Shown one piece after another: positions 43,783-54,000 of a stretch of DNA of 64,000 nucleotides. Position numbers and translations under genes: made by a program. Numbering within the stretch: position 1 is the stretch's first letter; each line of letters starts with the position of its first letter. The notes beneath the pieces are model-generated. The model did not search any database. It had not been told where the DNA came from and was given only the letters and a program-made list of their open reading frames with translations. Source of the DNA: Candidatus Altimarinota bacterium (GTDB lineage: Bacteria; Patescibacteriota; Gracilibacteria; UBA4473); contig JAGLIF010000006.1 of the NCBI GenBank assembly GCA_023143095.1, forward strand, positions 92,263-156,262, in the 5' to 3' direction.

Positions 43783-46700
43783 TTATTTATTTTTTTCTAA
43801 AGAAGGCATTACAAAGTGCTTTCCTGCTGGAATAAGCCGACCGATGATAACGTTTTCCTTTAGTCCGTCAAGCGTATCTATTTTCCGAGTAGTAGAAGCT
43901 TCTACTAACACTCTTATAGTTTCTTGAAATGAAGCGGCTGAAAGCCATGAATCAGTCCAAAGAGAAATTCTTGTTAAACCTAGAAGAAGTCTTTCTGTTC
44001 GTGCAGCTCTTTTCTTCGCTTTTTTTAGTAGAGCATTTTCCTGAGAAACCTCAATCACATCTTTAACCTCTCCTGGTAAAAATCTTGAATCTCCACTATC
44101 TAAAATTCTTACTTTTGAAGCCATTTGCTTAGAAATAATCTCTATATGTTTCTCATTAATATGTTGTCCTTGTGATGCATAAATATATTGAACTTCATAA
44201 AGAATATATTCTTGAACTTTCTCAATAGTAGTAAGCTCCATAAGAGATCTAAGATCTATATGACCAAAAGTAAGAACTTTTCCTTTTTCTATAACCTCTT
44301 TATCATTTACTTTAATATTTATTCTATGAGAAAAAGTATATGTTTTTTCCTGTGCTTCGTTTTGCTTTATGGTGATATGGTCTTTTTTCACTTCTTTAAC
44401 TACTCCTTCACATCGAGAACGAATTAAAGATTTATCTTCTGTAGAACGAGCAATTATCTGCTTTTCTTTTATCTTATCTCCCTTTTTAACTGCTGGTTCA
44501 AAATCCATTCCCAATAGATGAATATCATCTTCTGGGCTTTGCGCTTTAACTATAATTTTGGTATCATTTTTTCCTTTTTTAATGGTAACTTTCCCAGAAA
44601 TTTCAGACAAAATAGCTGGATTTTTAGGAGATCTCGCTTCAAATAATTCATCTACTCTAGTTAATCCTTGTGTAATAGATGCTCCATCTGTTGCGACTCC
44701 ACCCATATGGAATGTCCTCATAGTAAGCTGTGTCCCAGGCTCCCCAATAGATTGAGCTGCTATAATTCCTACTGGAGTACCTATTTCAACTAATTTTTTA
44801 TTCCCAAGATCATGCCCATAACATTTTCTACAAACTCCTCCAAAAGTCTGACAATACATAACTGTTCTTACTTTTATTTCTACTACTTGATGTTTACGAA
44901 TAAGAGCAATTTGTTCGTCTTCAATAAGTTGTTTCTTTTTAATAATTACTTTTCCATCTATTATTACATCTTCCCCAACAGTTAGTCCATAAACTCTTTT
45001 TTCAAAATCAACACCAAGAGCCTCTGAATTTTCACGAGAAATTATTTTAAAATTAGTAGTTTTACATTCTTCTTCTCTTACTACAACATCTTGCACAGAA
45101 TCCACAAGTCTTCGTGTTAAATATCCAGCCTCAGCTGTTTTTAACGCCGTATCTGATTTCCCTTTTCGACCACCATGTGTCGCAATAAAATATTCCAAAA
45201 TAGTAAATCCTTCTTTTAAATTTGATTTAATAGGAAGTTCAATAGTTCGTCCTGATGGACTTGATACTAAACCTTTCATTCCTGCTAACTGTGTAATTTG
45301 TCCCCAGTTTCCACGAGCACCTGAATCAATTTGATAAAAAATATCATTTTCCTCTTTATATTCTTTAACCATTTCTATTGTTATCTCTTTTTTTATCTTC
45401 GACCAAATATTAATAGTATGATTATATCGTTCTTCATCTGTTATAAGACCACACCAATACTGAATATTAATTTTCTTAATAATAGAGCTCCCTTTTTCTA
45501 CCATCTCTTTCTTACATTTTGGTGATTTTAAATCATAAACAGAAATAGTAATTCCAGCTTTTGTCGCATATTTAAAACCAAGATTTTTAATACTATCAGC
45601 TAATAAAGCTGTTCGTTTTGTTCCATTTTTTTTGAAAACTTCATCTAAAATATTTTTTAACTCATTTTTTCCAAAAGTTTTATTTAAAAATCCAAATTCC
45701 TCAGGAATAATTTGGTTAAAAATAACTCTCCCTACTGAAGTTTCTATTATTTCATTATTAATACGCACTTTCACAATTGCTTGAATATGTATTTGTTCTA
45801 ATTCATAAGCAAATATAACATCTTGCGGCGAAGAAAAACTTCGTCCCTCTCCCTTCATTCCTGTAAAAGTTTTTGTCAAAAAATAACATCCTAAAACCAT
45901 ATCTTGAGAAGGATTTATAATTGGTTCTCCTGCTGAAGGTTTTAAAAGATTATTAGAAGAAACCATAATAGTTCTTGCTTCTTTTTGGGCATTTTCTGAT
46001 AAAGGAAGATGTACTGCCATTTGATCCCCATCAAAATCAGCATTAAAAGCAGCACAAACCAAAGGATGTAACTGGATTGCTTTTCCTTCAATAAGTCTTG
46101 GTTGAAAAGCCTGAATTCCTAAACGATGAAGAGTTGGTGCTCTATTTAATAACACATATTTTCCTTCAATAACTTCATCTAAAATATCCCAAACAGTTTT
46201 AGCTCCTGCCTTAATTAATTTTTCAGCACTTTTAACATTATGTGCTAATTCAAAACCAATTAATTTGGAAATTACAAATGGTTTAAAAAGCTCTAATGCT
46301 ATTTTCTTAGGAATTCCACACTCATGAAGATTTAGAGTTGGTCCTACTACAATAACTGATCGTCCTGAATAATCTACTCGTTTTCCAAGTAAATTTTGTC
46401 TAAATCGTCCTTGTTTTCCTTTTAACATATCAGATAAAGATCGTAATTTACGACGCTGAACCTGACTCACACCTGATCGAGAATTTCGAACAGAATTAGA
46501 AATAAGAATATCAACCGACTCCTGTAACATCCGTTTTTCATTTCGACAAATAATCTCCGGTGCACCTAATTGAATAAGTTTTTTTAATCGCATATTTCGA
46601 TTAATAACTCGTCGATAAAGATCATTTAGATCTGAAGTAGCAAATCGACCTCCATCTAACTGAACCATTGGTCTAAGTTCTGGCGGTATAACTGGAATAA

Positions 46701-47610
46701 CAGTTAATATCATCCATTCTGGACTGATATTGCTTCTATCTAAAGAAGAAGCAAGTTTGATTCTCTTTATAATTTTTTTTAATTTTTGACCAGAAGTCTT
46801 CTTTATATCAATCTTCATTTGCTTCACAAAAGCTTTCAGATCAATTTTTTGTATAATTTCACGAAGTGCATCTGCTCCAATTCCAGCACGAAAAACATGA
46901 CCAAATTTCATAGAAATATTTCTGTATTCTGTTTCTGTTAAAACTTTTCCTACCTGCAATCCTTTTAATTCGTCTTTTGCTATTTTAAAATTCTCATTAA
47001 TCCCCTCCATTTGTTCTATAAGATCATTTTCAAGTGCTATTAAATCTTTTTCTTTTATATCACCATTTTTAACAGCAGTTTTTGCAGCCTTTAAACTTGC
47101 AGAATTACCCTTTTTCTGTTCTTCCATAATCTTTTTATAATCTAATTCTAACTCTACTAAAGCTTCATTTTTAGATTCTTCATCTACTTCAACTACTAAA
47201 TAAGAAGCAAAATAAACTACTTGTTCTAATTGTTTTACAGATAAATCTAAAAGAAGTCCTACTCTAGAAGGAGTTGATCGCAAAAACCAAGTATGAGTTA
47301 CTGGAACAGCTAATTTAATATGTCCCATTCTCTCTCTTCTTACGATAGACCGTGTAACTTCTACACCACATCTCTCACAAGTAATCCCTTTATATCGTAT
47401 TCTTTTATATTTACCGCAAGCACATTCCCAATTTTTAACAGGACCAAATATTTTTTCACAAAAAAGACCATCTCTTTCTGGTTTTTGTGTTCTATAATTA
47501 ATAGTTTCAGGTTTTGTAACTTCTCCATGCGACCATGACAAAATATCTTCGGGCGAAGCTATTGATAAAGCAATCGCATCAAAGTCCTTAATTTCCTTAA
47601 TGTTATTCAT
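43783..47610 (-). CDS. rpoC: RNA polymerase beta' subunit
   Basis: 1275 residues. N-terminal zinc ribbon [19 protein letters not shown], catalytic [16 protein letters not shown], bridge helix and trigger-loop region ([16 protein letters not shown]), second zinc site with [13 protein letters not shown], and the C-terminal [12 protein letters not shown]. Complete, without large insertions. rpoB, which normally precedes it, is absent: the 540 bases upstream are non-coding and AT-rich. Downstream are rpsL and rpsG, as in the usual rpoBC-rpsLG order. The coding strand is unusually AT-rich in the first 2 kb. Confidence 0.98.
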   Translation of the reverse strand: MNNIKEIKDFDAIALSIASPEDILSWSHGEVTKPETINYRTQKPERDGLFCEKIFGPVKNWECACGKYKRIRYKGITCERCGVEVTRSIVRRERMGHIKLAVPVTHTWFLRSTPSRVGLLLDLSVKQLEQVVYFASYLVVEVDEESKNEALVELELDYKKIMEEQKKGNSASLKAAKTAVKNGDIKEKDLIALENDLIEQMEGINENFKIAKDELKGLQVGKVLTETEYRNISMKFGHVFRAGIGADALREIIQKIDLKAFVKQMKIDIKKTSGQKLKKIIKRIKLASSLDRSNISPEWMILTVIPVIPPELRPMVQLDGGRFATSDLNDLYRRVINRNMRLKKLIQLGAPEIICRNEKRMLQESVDILISNSVRNSRSGVSQVQRRKLRSLSDMLKGKQGRFRQNLLGKRVDYSGRSVIVVGPTLNLHECGIPKKIALELFKPFVISKLIGFELAHNVKSAEKLIKAGAKTVWDILDEVIEGKYVLLNRAPTLHRLGIQAFQPRLIEGKAIQLHPLVCAAFNADFDGDQMAVHLPLSENAQKEARTIMVSSNNLLKPSAGEPIINPSQDMVLGCYFLTKTFTGMKGEGRSFSSPQDVIFAYELEQIHIQAIVKVRINNEIIETSVGRVIFNQIIPEEFGFLNKTFGKNELKNILDEVFKKNGTKRTALLADSIKNLGFKYATKAGITISVYDLKSPKCKKEMVEKGSSIIKKINIQYWCGLITDEERYNHTINIWSKIKKEITIEMVKEYKEENDIFYQIDSGARGNWGQITQLAGMKGLVSSPSGRTIELPIKSNLKEGFTILEYFIATHGGRKGKSDTALKTAEAGYLTRRLVDSVQDVVVREEECKTTNFKIISRENSEALGVDFEKRVYGLTVGEDVIIDGKVIIKKKQLIEDEQIALIRKHQVVEIKVRTVMYCQTFGGVCRKCYGHDLGNKKLVEIGTPVGIIAAQSIGEPGTQLTMRTFHMGGVATDGASITQGLTRVDELFEARSPKNPAILSEISGKVTIKKGKNDTKIIVKAQSPEDDIHLLGMDFEPAVKKGDKIKEKQIIARSTEDKSLIRSRCEGVVKEVKKDHITIKQNEAQEKTYTFSHRINIKVNDKEVIEKGKVLTFGHIDLRSLMELTTIEKVQEYILYEVQYIYASQGQHINEKHIEIISKQMASKVRILDSGDSRFLPGEVKDVIEVSQENALLKKAKKRAARTERLLLGLTRISLWTDSWLSAASFQETIRVLVEASTTRKIDTLDGLKENVIIGRLIPAGKHFVMPSLEKNK

Positions 47611-48152
47611 CTATTTATTTGATAAAAAACTAATATATCCCTATTTTACTTACTTTAATCCTAAAAACCTTCGGAGAACGCACGCGATTCTAAAGATGAA
47701 TTTTATATCGTCAAGCTTTTCATTATAGAATATTGATAAAACATTTTAAATTAAAAAATTAATATTTTTAAACAATTTTTTTCTTAATTGTATTTTATTA
47801 AGTTTAATAATTTAAAATTAGAAGTAGTAATCAAAAATTGTTTAAATCTAATAAATATTATAAAACAGGTGATTTTATTTCTTTTTTGTATAATTTTTTT
47901 ATATATTTTATCTTTCTATTTTTTTTTATTTAAAAAAAGTGAACAAATAAAATGCGTTATTTAACATTAATAATAAGAAGAAAAAATTTATTCATGATTA
48001 TGTTTTTTTTATGTTGATAACTTTTTTAAAAATATGGGGAAAACTTATTTTTTTTTGTTTATAAAAAAACTAGAACATTTATTAAGAAAAAAACAAGATC
48101 ACTAAAAAATTAGTATTTAATTATTTTTGCACATAGATTTTCCTATAAAAAA
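47611..48152. other. 540-base extremely AT-rich gap, candidate replication origin
   Basis: No gene is seen. The region is full of A/T runs, with a single GC-rich island (47670-47692). DnaA-box-like words are weak: TGTTGATAA at 48013-48021 (one mismatch to TGTGGATAA), TATTGATAA at 47732-47740, TTATTCATG at 47989-47997. It lies in the zone where + strand G/C bias changes from C-rich (left) to G-rich (right), with rpoC-rpsL-rpsG reading away to the left. dnaA is not adjacent. The assignment is inference. Confidence 0.4.
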
Positions 48153-49412
48153 CTATTTTACTAACATTCCAGGTGAGATGTTTTTTTCTATTTTTACACC
48201 TGGCATTAACATGGTGTGTATACCTATTTGACAGTCTTTAGCTATAATGGCTCCTAGTTTTTTTAATCCTGAGTCAATATTATTTCCCATTATATTTACT
48301 TTAATATTTTTTTTATCTAGACGAAGGTTTGCTGTACAAGTATAGGCACCGATATTAACAGAATCATCTATAATAGAATCTCCGATATAAGCAATATGCG
48401 TATTTATATTTTTACCTAAAAAACTTCGAGCGATTTCAGTATTATAGCCAATAACAGAGTTCTCTCCAATATTAGAATTTCGTACTAGTGCGTTATTTCC
48501 AATAATAGCATTTTTTCCTATATAACAAGGACCAATAATAACAGCATTTTCTAAAACAGAAGCGCCTTCGTCAATAAAAATAGGTCCTTCTTTTAATTTA
48601 ACGGAATTAGCTATTTTAGCTGTTTTGTGTACAAAAACAGAAGAAGAAATTTCCTCAAAATCCTTTAATTTGAAATTTGTAATTCGTAATTCATTTTTTA
48701 TAAAAGCTTCTGATATTTCTAACACATGCCAAGGATATTTAATTGTATGCCAAAAATCAGAGTATTCAACTGCTAGAAAATTACTCTTTTTAAAAAGATT
48801 ATGTAGAGCTTGTTCATAACCATTATTATCTTTACAAGAAATATTTTTTAATTGTTTTTTCAAGGCTTTTACATTTTTAAAATAGTGTCCGATAATATTT
48901 ACCAAATTAGAAGGCTCGTTCCCCTCTTTAGGTTTTTCCTGAATTTTTAAAATTTTTCTATTTTCATTAATATTCAAATAACCGCCAGGAAAATAATGAT
49001 CAACTTTTTTAGCTAAAATACCACCATCAAAGTCTTTTGATTTATGGATAATTTTACTATAAATTTCAGCATCAACAAAATCATTTCCGCCTAAAATAAA
49101 AAGTTCATTTTCATTTGAAACATGTTTTAGTCCTTCTAAAATACCACCAGCCATACCGTCTTTTTGGTTTTCTTGTTTTGTGACAATAGAGTCTTTCAAA
49201 AACTCATTTTCATTACAAATATTTTTTATTTTCTCTATATTTTCATCGTTTCCGACAATTACAAAGTGTTTTAATCCTCCCTCATGAGCATTTTTTAAAA
49301 GTTTTAATAAAAGAGGTTCTCCTAAAAATTCTAAAAAATTTTTATCTGAAATAGGATGCATTCGTGAAGATTTTCCAGCGGCAAGAAAAATGGTTTGAAT
49401 GTCTTTTTGCAT
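48153..49412 (-). CDS. GlmU-like nucleotidyltransferase with beta-helix domain
   Basis: 419 residues. The N-terminal nucleotidyltransferase domain opens with FLAAGKSSRMHPISDKNFLEFLGEPLL and has the metal-site Asp in LGGNDFVDAE. The C-terminal half (about 250-419) is a left-handed beta helix with hexapeptide repeats (IGPCYIGKNAIIGNNALVRNS), and GAYTCTANLR resembles the acetyltransferase region of GlmU. It probably makes a nucleotide sugar such as UDP-GlcNAc for the envelope. The exact sugar is uncertain. It lies 27 bases downstream of the DUF1858/IscA-like gene. Confidence 0.82.
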   Translation of the reverse strand: MQKDIQTIFLAAGKSSRMHPISDKNFLEFLGEPLLLKLLKNAHEGGLKHFVIVGNDENIEKIKNICNENEFLKDSIVTKQENQKDGMAGGILEGLKHVSNENELFILGGNDFVDAEIYSKIIHKSKDFDGGILAKKVDHYFPGGYLNINENRKILKIQEKPKEGNEPSNLVNIIGHYFKNVKALKKQLKNISCKDNNGYEQALHNLFKKSNFLAVEYSDFWHTIKYPWHVLEISEAFIKNELRITNFKLKDFEEISSSVFVHKTAKIANSVKLKEGPIFIDEGASVLENAVIIGPCYIGKNAIIGNNALVRNSNIGENSVIGYNTEIARSFLGKNINTHIAYIGDSIIDDSVNIGAYTCTANLRLDKKNIKVNIMGNNIDSGLKKLGAIIAKDCQIGIHTMLMPGVKIEKNISPGMLVK

Positions 49413-49439
49413 TATAAAAAAAGAATTATTATATACAGA

Positions 49440-49970
49440 TTATTTTTGATCAATTTTAAATCCACTTTCTCCGTTATTATTTTCTATAAAATCAATTTCA
49501 CTTCCCATAAGGAATCTAAAGCTTTCAGGAGAGAGAAAGAGCTTTATATTTAAACTTTCTACAATAATATCACTAGTTTCTGGTTTTTCTAAAAAATTTA
49601 AAAAATAAGAAAGCTCACCTTCTGTTTTTGAAACTTCTATCTTAAAACCAAATCCTTCTTTTTTTTGTTCTTTTTGAAACTCTAAAATTTTTTCTTTTGC
49701 TTTTTGTGTAATCCAAGGTTTTTTTTGTGTTTTTTTATTAAAAATTACTAATTCTTTTGCTGCATCATTTAAATCCGTCAAAAGATAATTAAACTCTTCA
49801 TCATTATAACCATGTCCAGCACATCCCTGTTTAAGGGTTTCATAGTTATTAATGTGACATCCTACACAACTTAAGCCATGAGCTAAAAGAATATGATGGG
49901 CTTCTGGCATTTGTTTCAGAATTTCAGAGATTAATTCATCGCCAGTAAATAGTAATTTTTTTTTATCCAT
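49440..49970 (-). CDS. DUF1858 domain fused to a cysteine-less IscA-like domain
   Basis: 176 residues. Residues about 8-75 match the DUF1858 pattern: a helical start followed by HGLSCVGCHINNYETLKQGC, with the paired cysteines. Residues about 95-176 have the strand pattern of A-type Fe-S carriers (FGFKIEVSKTEGELSYFLNF, FLSPESFRFLMGSEIDFIE, SGFKI) but none of the three conserved cysteines. The second domain may therefore no longer carry clusters. It leads a two-gene unit with the GlmU-like gene. The domain calls rest on pattern only. Confidence 0.6.
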   Translation of the reverse strand: MDKKKLLFTGDELISEILKQMPEAHHILLAHGLSCVGCHINNYETLKQGCAGHGYNDEEFNYLLTDLNDAAKELVIFNKKTQKKPWITQKAKEKILEFQKEQKKEGFGFKIEVSKTEGELSYFLNFLEKPETSDIIVESLNIKLFLSPESFRFLMGSEIDFIENNNGESGFKIDQK

Positions 49971-50093
49971 GTTTTTTTTACAAAAATATCACAATAAATA
50001 TCTACAAAATAAATTTTAACAAAAATTGATTATTTTTACGAAACTATTTTATTTTTTATATTGTTTTTTATTATAGTTTTCTTAAACTCAAGC

Positions 50094-50933
50094 ATGATGA
50101 AAAATGAATTTGATATTCAATATCAGACCCTTTTAAAGGATATATTGGAAAATGGATATGAAGAAAAAAACAAAAGAACAGGGCATATTTGCAAAAGTTT
50201 GCCAGGGAAGACAATGCAGTTTGATTTAGAAAAAGGATTTCCACTTCTAACTCTTCGTAAAATACCTCTCAAGGTTTTTATAGCAGAACAAATTTGGTTT
50301 CTTATGGGGAATAAAAACCTTCGCTTTCTTCAGCAATTCACTAAAATTTGGGATGATTTTGCCGAACAAAATAATTGTGTAGAGTCGGCATATGGATATA
50401 GGTGGAGACGACATTTTGGACGAGATCAAATAGACGGACTTTTAAAGCTTTTACAAGAAGATAGAACCTCTCGGCATGGAGTGATTCTTATGTGGGATGC
50501 GGCTGATGATGGCTTGGCATCAGGAACAAAGAAAAAAAATGTGCCGTGTCCATATACCTTTACTGTGCAGATAATAGGAGGAAGACTTTGTTTACACTTA
50601 GTGATACGGTCAAATGATATGCTTTTAGGAAATCCACACGATGTAGCTGGGTTCGCACTGCTTTCATATTTTTTTGCAGAGAAACTAAAAGTTCCTGTAG
50701 GAACTTTAACTGTGTCGATTTCCAATGCTCATATGTATGACATTCATTTTGAACAGGCGAAAGAAATTGTGGGAAGAGAGATTAAACATGAGACAATTCC
50801 TTTTACCGTACCAGAAAGAGCCTTTGATAGAGCAGAGGAAGGAGACGAAGAATTGGTAGAAGAAATATTTGAAAAGCTGAATAAAAAATATATGCCACAA
50901 GAAAGTTTGGGAAAAATGAGTATTGTTTTATAA
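50094..50933 (+). CDS. thyA: thymidylate synthase
   Basis: Methylates dUMP to dTMP using methylene-tetrahydrofolate. 279 residues from ATG at 50094 (or the next codon, also Met); the frame extends to 50061, but the extra part is only a hydrophobic accident over the promoter. Motifs: RTGHICKSLPGKTMQFDL, WDDFAEQNNCVESAYGYRWR, catalytic Cys in KNVPCPYTFTVQ, and HLVIRSNDMLLGNPHDVAGFALL. It opens a five-gene cluster covering much of dTMP supply. The tetrahydrofolate route connects to folK and folE at 27-28 kb. Confidence 0.96.
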   Translation: MMKNEFDIQYQTLLKDILENGYEEKNKRTGHICKSLPGKTMQFDLEKGFPLLTLRKIPLKVFIAEQIWFLMGNKNLRFLQQFTKIWDDFAEQNNCVESAYGYRWRRHFGRDQIDGLLKLLQEDRTSRHGVILMWDAADDGLASGTKKKNVPCPYTFTVQIIGGRLCLHLVIRSNDMLLGNPHDVAGFALLSYFFAEKLKVPVGTLTVSISNAHMYDIHFEQAKEIVGREIKHETIPFTVPERAFDRAEEGDEELVEEIFEKLNKKYMPQESLGKMSIVL

Positions 50934-50951
50934 GTTTTACTAAAAGAAAAA

Positions 50952-51365
50952 ATGAGCAAAATATTGAAATACCTTCTTTGGTTTAAGTTTTACATAGTAA
51001 TTTTTATGTTTCTGATTAGCTTTTCGCTTAATTTTCTTATTTCCTCAAAAATAGTGCCAGAAACATCTTTTCATCTTCTTTTGTATGGGAAACCTGCATT
51101 GGTTTTATTGTATTTATTCGTTCAAAATATTATTTTCAAATTTCCCAAAAAACTTGTAGTTCCACCATTAATACCAAGTGTTTTTTTAATGCTCAGTGTT
51201 TTGATTTTTATAGATATAGGGTTTTTGGTTGGCAAATATTGGGAGGTTTTATCTCCTCATAAAATATTTTGGCTTGTTTATGGAATAGTATTAGTTTTTT
51301 GCGGTATGAATTTGCGAAAATTTATTAAAGCTTTTACGGTAGGGATTCCTGATTCAAAAAAATGA
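50952..51365 (+). CDS. uncharacterised membrane protein of the thymidylate operon
   Basis: 137 residues with four spans (about 10-30, 42-60, 75-95, 105-125) and basic loops. No motif recognised. It lies 18 bases after thyA and overlaps the next gene by four bases (ATGA), so it is firmly inside the operon although nothing in it suggests a nucleotide role. A nucleoside or folate transport link would be a guess. Confidence 0.65.
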   Translation: MSKILKYLLWFKFYIVIFMFLISFSLNFLISSKIVPETSFHLLLYGKPALVLLYLFVQNIIFKFPKKLVVPPLIPSVFLMLSVLIFIDIGFLVGKYWEVLSPHKIFWLVYGIVLVFCGMNLRKFIKAFTVGIPDSKK

Positions 51366-51877
51366 AAGTAACGCTTTTAATGGCCATTACCTTGGATGGA
51401 AAAATTGGAAAAGATTCCGATCATTTTCCAGATTGGACAGGGAAAACCGACAAGAAACTTTTTGTTGAACTTACAAAAAAGGCAGGTGTATTGATTATGG
51501 GAAGCAAAACCTATGATACTATTGGGAGTCCACTTCCAAAAAGAAAAAACATCATTCTCACGAGGAATAAAGAACGCAAATCAGAATGGGAAAACCTTGT
51601 TTTTTCTGATAGTACTCCGAAAAAGATTTTAGAAGAATTGAAAAAAGAGGGATATCAAGAGGTTATTTTAGCTGGAGGGGCAGAGATTAATTCTCTTTTT
51701 GCACGAGAAAATCTAATTGATGAAATAATTGTTACAATTTCACCGTTGGTGTTTGGGGCAGGAATTTCGCTTTTTACGGAAGATATTTCTTTGAATCTAG
51801 AGTTAAAGAGTACGGAAAAGCTTGATAAAAACTTGATTTATGCGCATTATAAAGTGCACAAACCAAACCAAAAATGA
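51362..51877 (+). CDS. dihydrofolate reductase / RibD-C family reductase
   Basis: 171 residues of the DHFR-like RibD C-terminal family: LLMAITLDGKIGKDSDHFPDWTGKTDKKLF, GVLIMGSKTYDTIGSPLPKRKNIILTR (NADPH site), and EVILAGGAEINSLFARENLIDEIIVTISPLVFG. It is likely the NADPH-dependent dihydrofolate reductase needed after ThyA, judged by its operon place. A pterin or flavin-precursor reductase is the alternative. Both ends overlap neighbours by ATGA, so it is translationally coupled to both. Confidence 0.85.
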   Translation: MKVTLLMAITLDGKIGKDSDHFPDWTGKTDKKLFVELTKKAGVLIMGSKTYDTIGSPLPKRKNIILTRNKERKSEWENLVFSDSTPKKILEELKKEGYQEVILAGGAEINSLFARENLIDEIIVTISPLVFGAGISLFTEDISLNLELKSTEKLDKNLIYAHYKVHKPNQK

Positions 51878-52524
51878 TTTTAACTCGTCACGAAATACGA
51901 AAATTAATAGAAGAGGGAGGTTTAAAATTTGAGCCAAATCTGGATGGGTTTCAAAATCAGCCACATGCTGTTGATTTGCGACTTGGAACAGTTTTTTATA
52001 TCCCAAAAGTTTGGAAACTTACGACTTCGGGACGAGAAGTTTTGACCGTTGATGCGATGGAGGGAGAGGGGGATAATTTTGAAAAAATAGAACTCATACC
52101 TGGACAATATTTTGATCTTGCTCCTGGAGAATCTATTATAGCCTCAACGCTTGAAAAAATTGAACTGCATGCTCCAGACATAATGGGAATTTTATACCCA
52201 AGAAGTTCAATTAATCGGCGAGGACTTTCGGTGGATTTAACAGGCATAATTGACACATTTTATTGCGGGAATCTAATGATTCCCATTCTAAATAAAACAA
52301 CAGCACAGATTATTCGAATTTATCCAGGAGAGAGAATTTGCCAAGTAGTTTTTCATAAATTGATACAAGAATTGGGGAAAGAAGATGCTATGAAACACGG
52401 AAAAAACAGCGCGAAATACCATCAAGCGGACGGAGAAAATTTGGTTTCAAAAAAAGATACAGAAGAAGAGATCGTATTTATTAAAAGTGGAAATTTAGAA
52501 GCACTTAAAAATCATAAATTTTAA
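51874..52524 (+). CDS. dcd: dCTP deaminase / dUTPase family protein
   Basis: 216 residues matching Dcd: N-terminal ILTRHEIRKLIEEGG, PHAVDLRLG, LAPGESIIASTLEKIELHAPDIMGILYPRSSINRRGLSVDLTGIIDTFYCGNL (the SSxxRxG phosphate site and Glu/Asp catalytic region). Makes dUTP from dCTP, or dUMP if bifunctional; the sequence does not decide. It feeds ThyA. Overlaps the preceding reductase by four bases, and the deaminase gene follows after three. Confidence 0.92.
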   Translation: MILTRHEIRKLIEEGGLKFEPNLDGFQNQPHAVDLRLGTVFYIPKVWKLTTSGREVLTVDAMEGEGDNFEKIELIPGQYFDLAPGESIIASTLEKIELHAPDIMGILYPRSSINRRGLSVDLTGIIDTFYCGNLMIPILNKTTAQIIRIYPGERICQVVFHKLIQELGKEDAMKHGKNSAKYHQADGENLVSKKDTEEEIVFIKSGNLEALKNHKF

Positions 52525-52527
52525 AAG

Positions 52528-53016
52528 ATGAATCAACTTGAAGGTAATTGGGAAATGCCTTTTATCCCAGAGGGAAGGAAGGTTTTTGTAGTTTCATCAG
52601 AAAACAAATATATGAGAGAAGCGCAAAGAGTTGCTCAAAGTTTTTCGCTTGATCCTGAACACCAAACAGGGGCAGTTTTAATTAAAAAGAAAGAATGTTT
52701 AGGTATTGGAGCAAATGGTTCACATTGGCATGAAAAGCATGGTTGTGAAAGAAAGCGTCTTGGGATAGCAACAGGACAGGGTTATGAACTGTGTGAAGGT
52801 TGTCATCCCAAAAATCATGCCGAACAAAAAGCGATTCGAAATACACTTGCCAATAACGGAGATACGAAGGGGGCGGATCTTTATCTTTGGGGTCATTGGT
52901 GGTGTTGTGAAGGGTGCTGGGAAGCTATGATGGCGGCGGGAATTGATAATGTATTTTTGGTGGAAAAAGCGAATGAGCTGTTTAGTGGAAAACGGATAAA
53001 CTTCGAAGAAGAATAA
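52528..53016 (+). CDS. cytidine/deoxycytidylate deaminase-like protein
   Basis: 162 residues with the zinc deaminase motifs HAEQKAI (catalytic His and Glu) and, 30 residues later, WWCCEGCWEAM providing the Cys-x-x-Cys ligands. An insert before the first motif contains further cysteines (GCERKRLG, CEGCHPKNH), possibly a second metal site. As a dCMP deaminase it would supply dUMP for ThyA; the operon supports this. The last gene of the cluster, it is followed by a likely terminator. Confidence 0.85.
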   Translation: MNQLEGNWEMPFIPEGRKVFVVSSENKYMREAQRVAQSFSLDPEHQTGAVLIKKKECLGIGANGSHWHEKHGCERKRLGIATGQGYELCEGCHPKNHAEQKAIRNTLANNGDTKGADLYLWGHWWCCEGCWEAMMAAGIDNVFLVEKANELFSGKRINFEEE

Positions 53017-53044
53017 AAAAACAAGAAGGCAAAATATTGTAGAT

Positions 53045-53075
53045 CCCGTTTCAAGAACGGGAAGACATTTTTTAT
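53045..53075 (+). terminator. terminator of the thymidylate operon
   Basis: CCCGTT, five-base loop TCAAG, AACGGG, then AAGACA and TTTTTT. The T-run is displaced by six bases, so a weak intrinsic terminator is the best reading. Confidence 0.5.
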
Positions 53076-53116
53076 CTCAAATATCAAAAAAAACATATGA
53101 CAAATGCTTGGAAAGG

Positions 53117-53941
53117 ATGATAATTGTTTTAATGTTTTATGAAGTATTTACGCACGAATATTTTTGGTTGAGTTTTTTGCCGATTTCTCTTTTAGGTGTT
53201 GGGTTTTGGTTTCTTCTTTTTGAGAGAAGTCGTAAACAAAAAGATCCTCTAATTCTTTTTGTATTGGCTATTTTAGCTGGAGGTGGTTCGGCGATGTTGT
53301 TTGGTTTTTTAGGTGAATTTTTTGGAGTGGAACATTGGCTTGCCAAGGTTTTTGGAGAAGAATTTTGCAAGATGCTTTGTGCAATTTTCATTATGGAAAT
53401 TTTTTCGCAACGGTTTAAAACGGTTGCTGGGGGGATTGTTTTTGGGTTTTCGGTGGGAATAGGGTTTGCGTTGGTGGAAAATTTGGTTTATCTCACTTCA
53501 GCCTATGAGATGGGAACCTTTGGTCCAGAGTTTTGGCTTGTTTTTCAGGGACGACTTTGGAGTTCAACGATACTACACGGAGTAACCACTGCTATTTTCG
53601 GACTTTTTTATGCGGGGGCATTTTTGGCAAAAACAGTGTATAAAGGATCTCACAAGTCGCCCCTAAGAGTGTTTTTTATTCCACCATCATTCCAAGCGAT
53701 GAAAAACATTTTAACATTTCATTTTACGAGGGAACACTTGCTTTTCAAAAATCAAAATACGCTAGAAGAACACCGTGCGAGACCGATTATTTTGGAAGGA
53801 TTTTTGGTTGCCTTCTTTATTCATGTTCTTTTTAATCTAGCAATGGATCAGGCATATCCAGCTTTTTCATTTTTTATTGCCTTGTTTTTTGTTTGGTTTT
53901 TATGCAACAAAATGAAAAAAGTTGGAGGGGGTGATAATTGA
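53117..53941 (+). CDS. PrsW-family intramembrane metalloprotease, second copy
   Basis: About 274 residues from ATG at 53117 (the frame also has TTG at 53108). Seven to eight spans with GEEFCKML (EExxK-like, with Cys before Lys), FALVENLVY (EN), TILHGVTTAIFG (His) and FFIHVLFN (His), the same four catalytic blocks as the 7.9-kb protein but strongly diverged. Start is uncertain. A 70-base piece of this gene (53376-53445) recurs in a decayed duplicate at 55042. It is separated from the thymidylate operon by a hairpin. Confidence 0.8.
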   Translation: MIIVLMFYEVFTHEYFWLSFLPISLLGVGFWFLLFERSRKQKDPLILFVLAILAGGGSAMLFGFLGEFFGVEHWLAKVFGEEFCKMLCAIFIMEIFSQRFKTVAGGIVFGFSVGIGFALVENLVYLTSAYEMGTFGPEFWLVFQGRLWSSTILHGVTTAIFGLFYAGAFLAKTVYKGSHKSPLRVFFIPPSFQAMKNILTFHFTREHLLFKNQNTLEEHRARPIILEGFLVAFFIHVLFNLAMDQAYPAFSFFIALFFVWFLCNKMKKVGGGDN

Positions 53942-53967
53942 CAAAAAGAAGTAAAAAGTGTTAGAAT
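53938..53967 (+). promoter_or_regulatory. promoter of the YtxH-like gene
   Basis: TTGACA (53938-53943) overlaps the prsW stop; an 18-base spacer leads to TAGAAT (53962-53967). Confidence 0.6.
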
Positions 53968-54000
53968 TAACCTGTAGAAGTGAAAATTATAAACGAATTT

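Noticed and set aside
47670..47692. GC-rich island in the AT-rich gap as an RNA gene
   Set aside because: It has no complementary partner nearby to form a stable fold.
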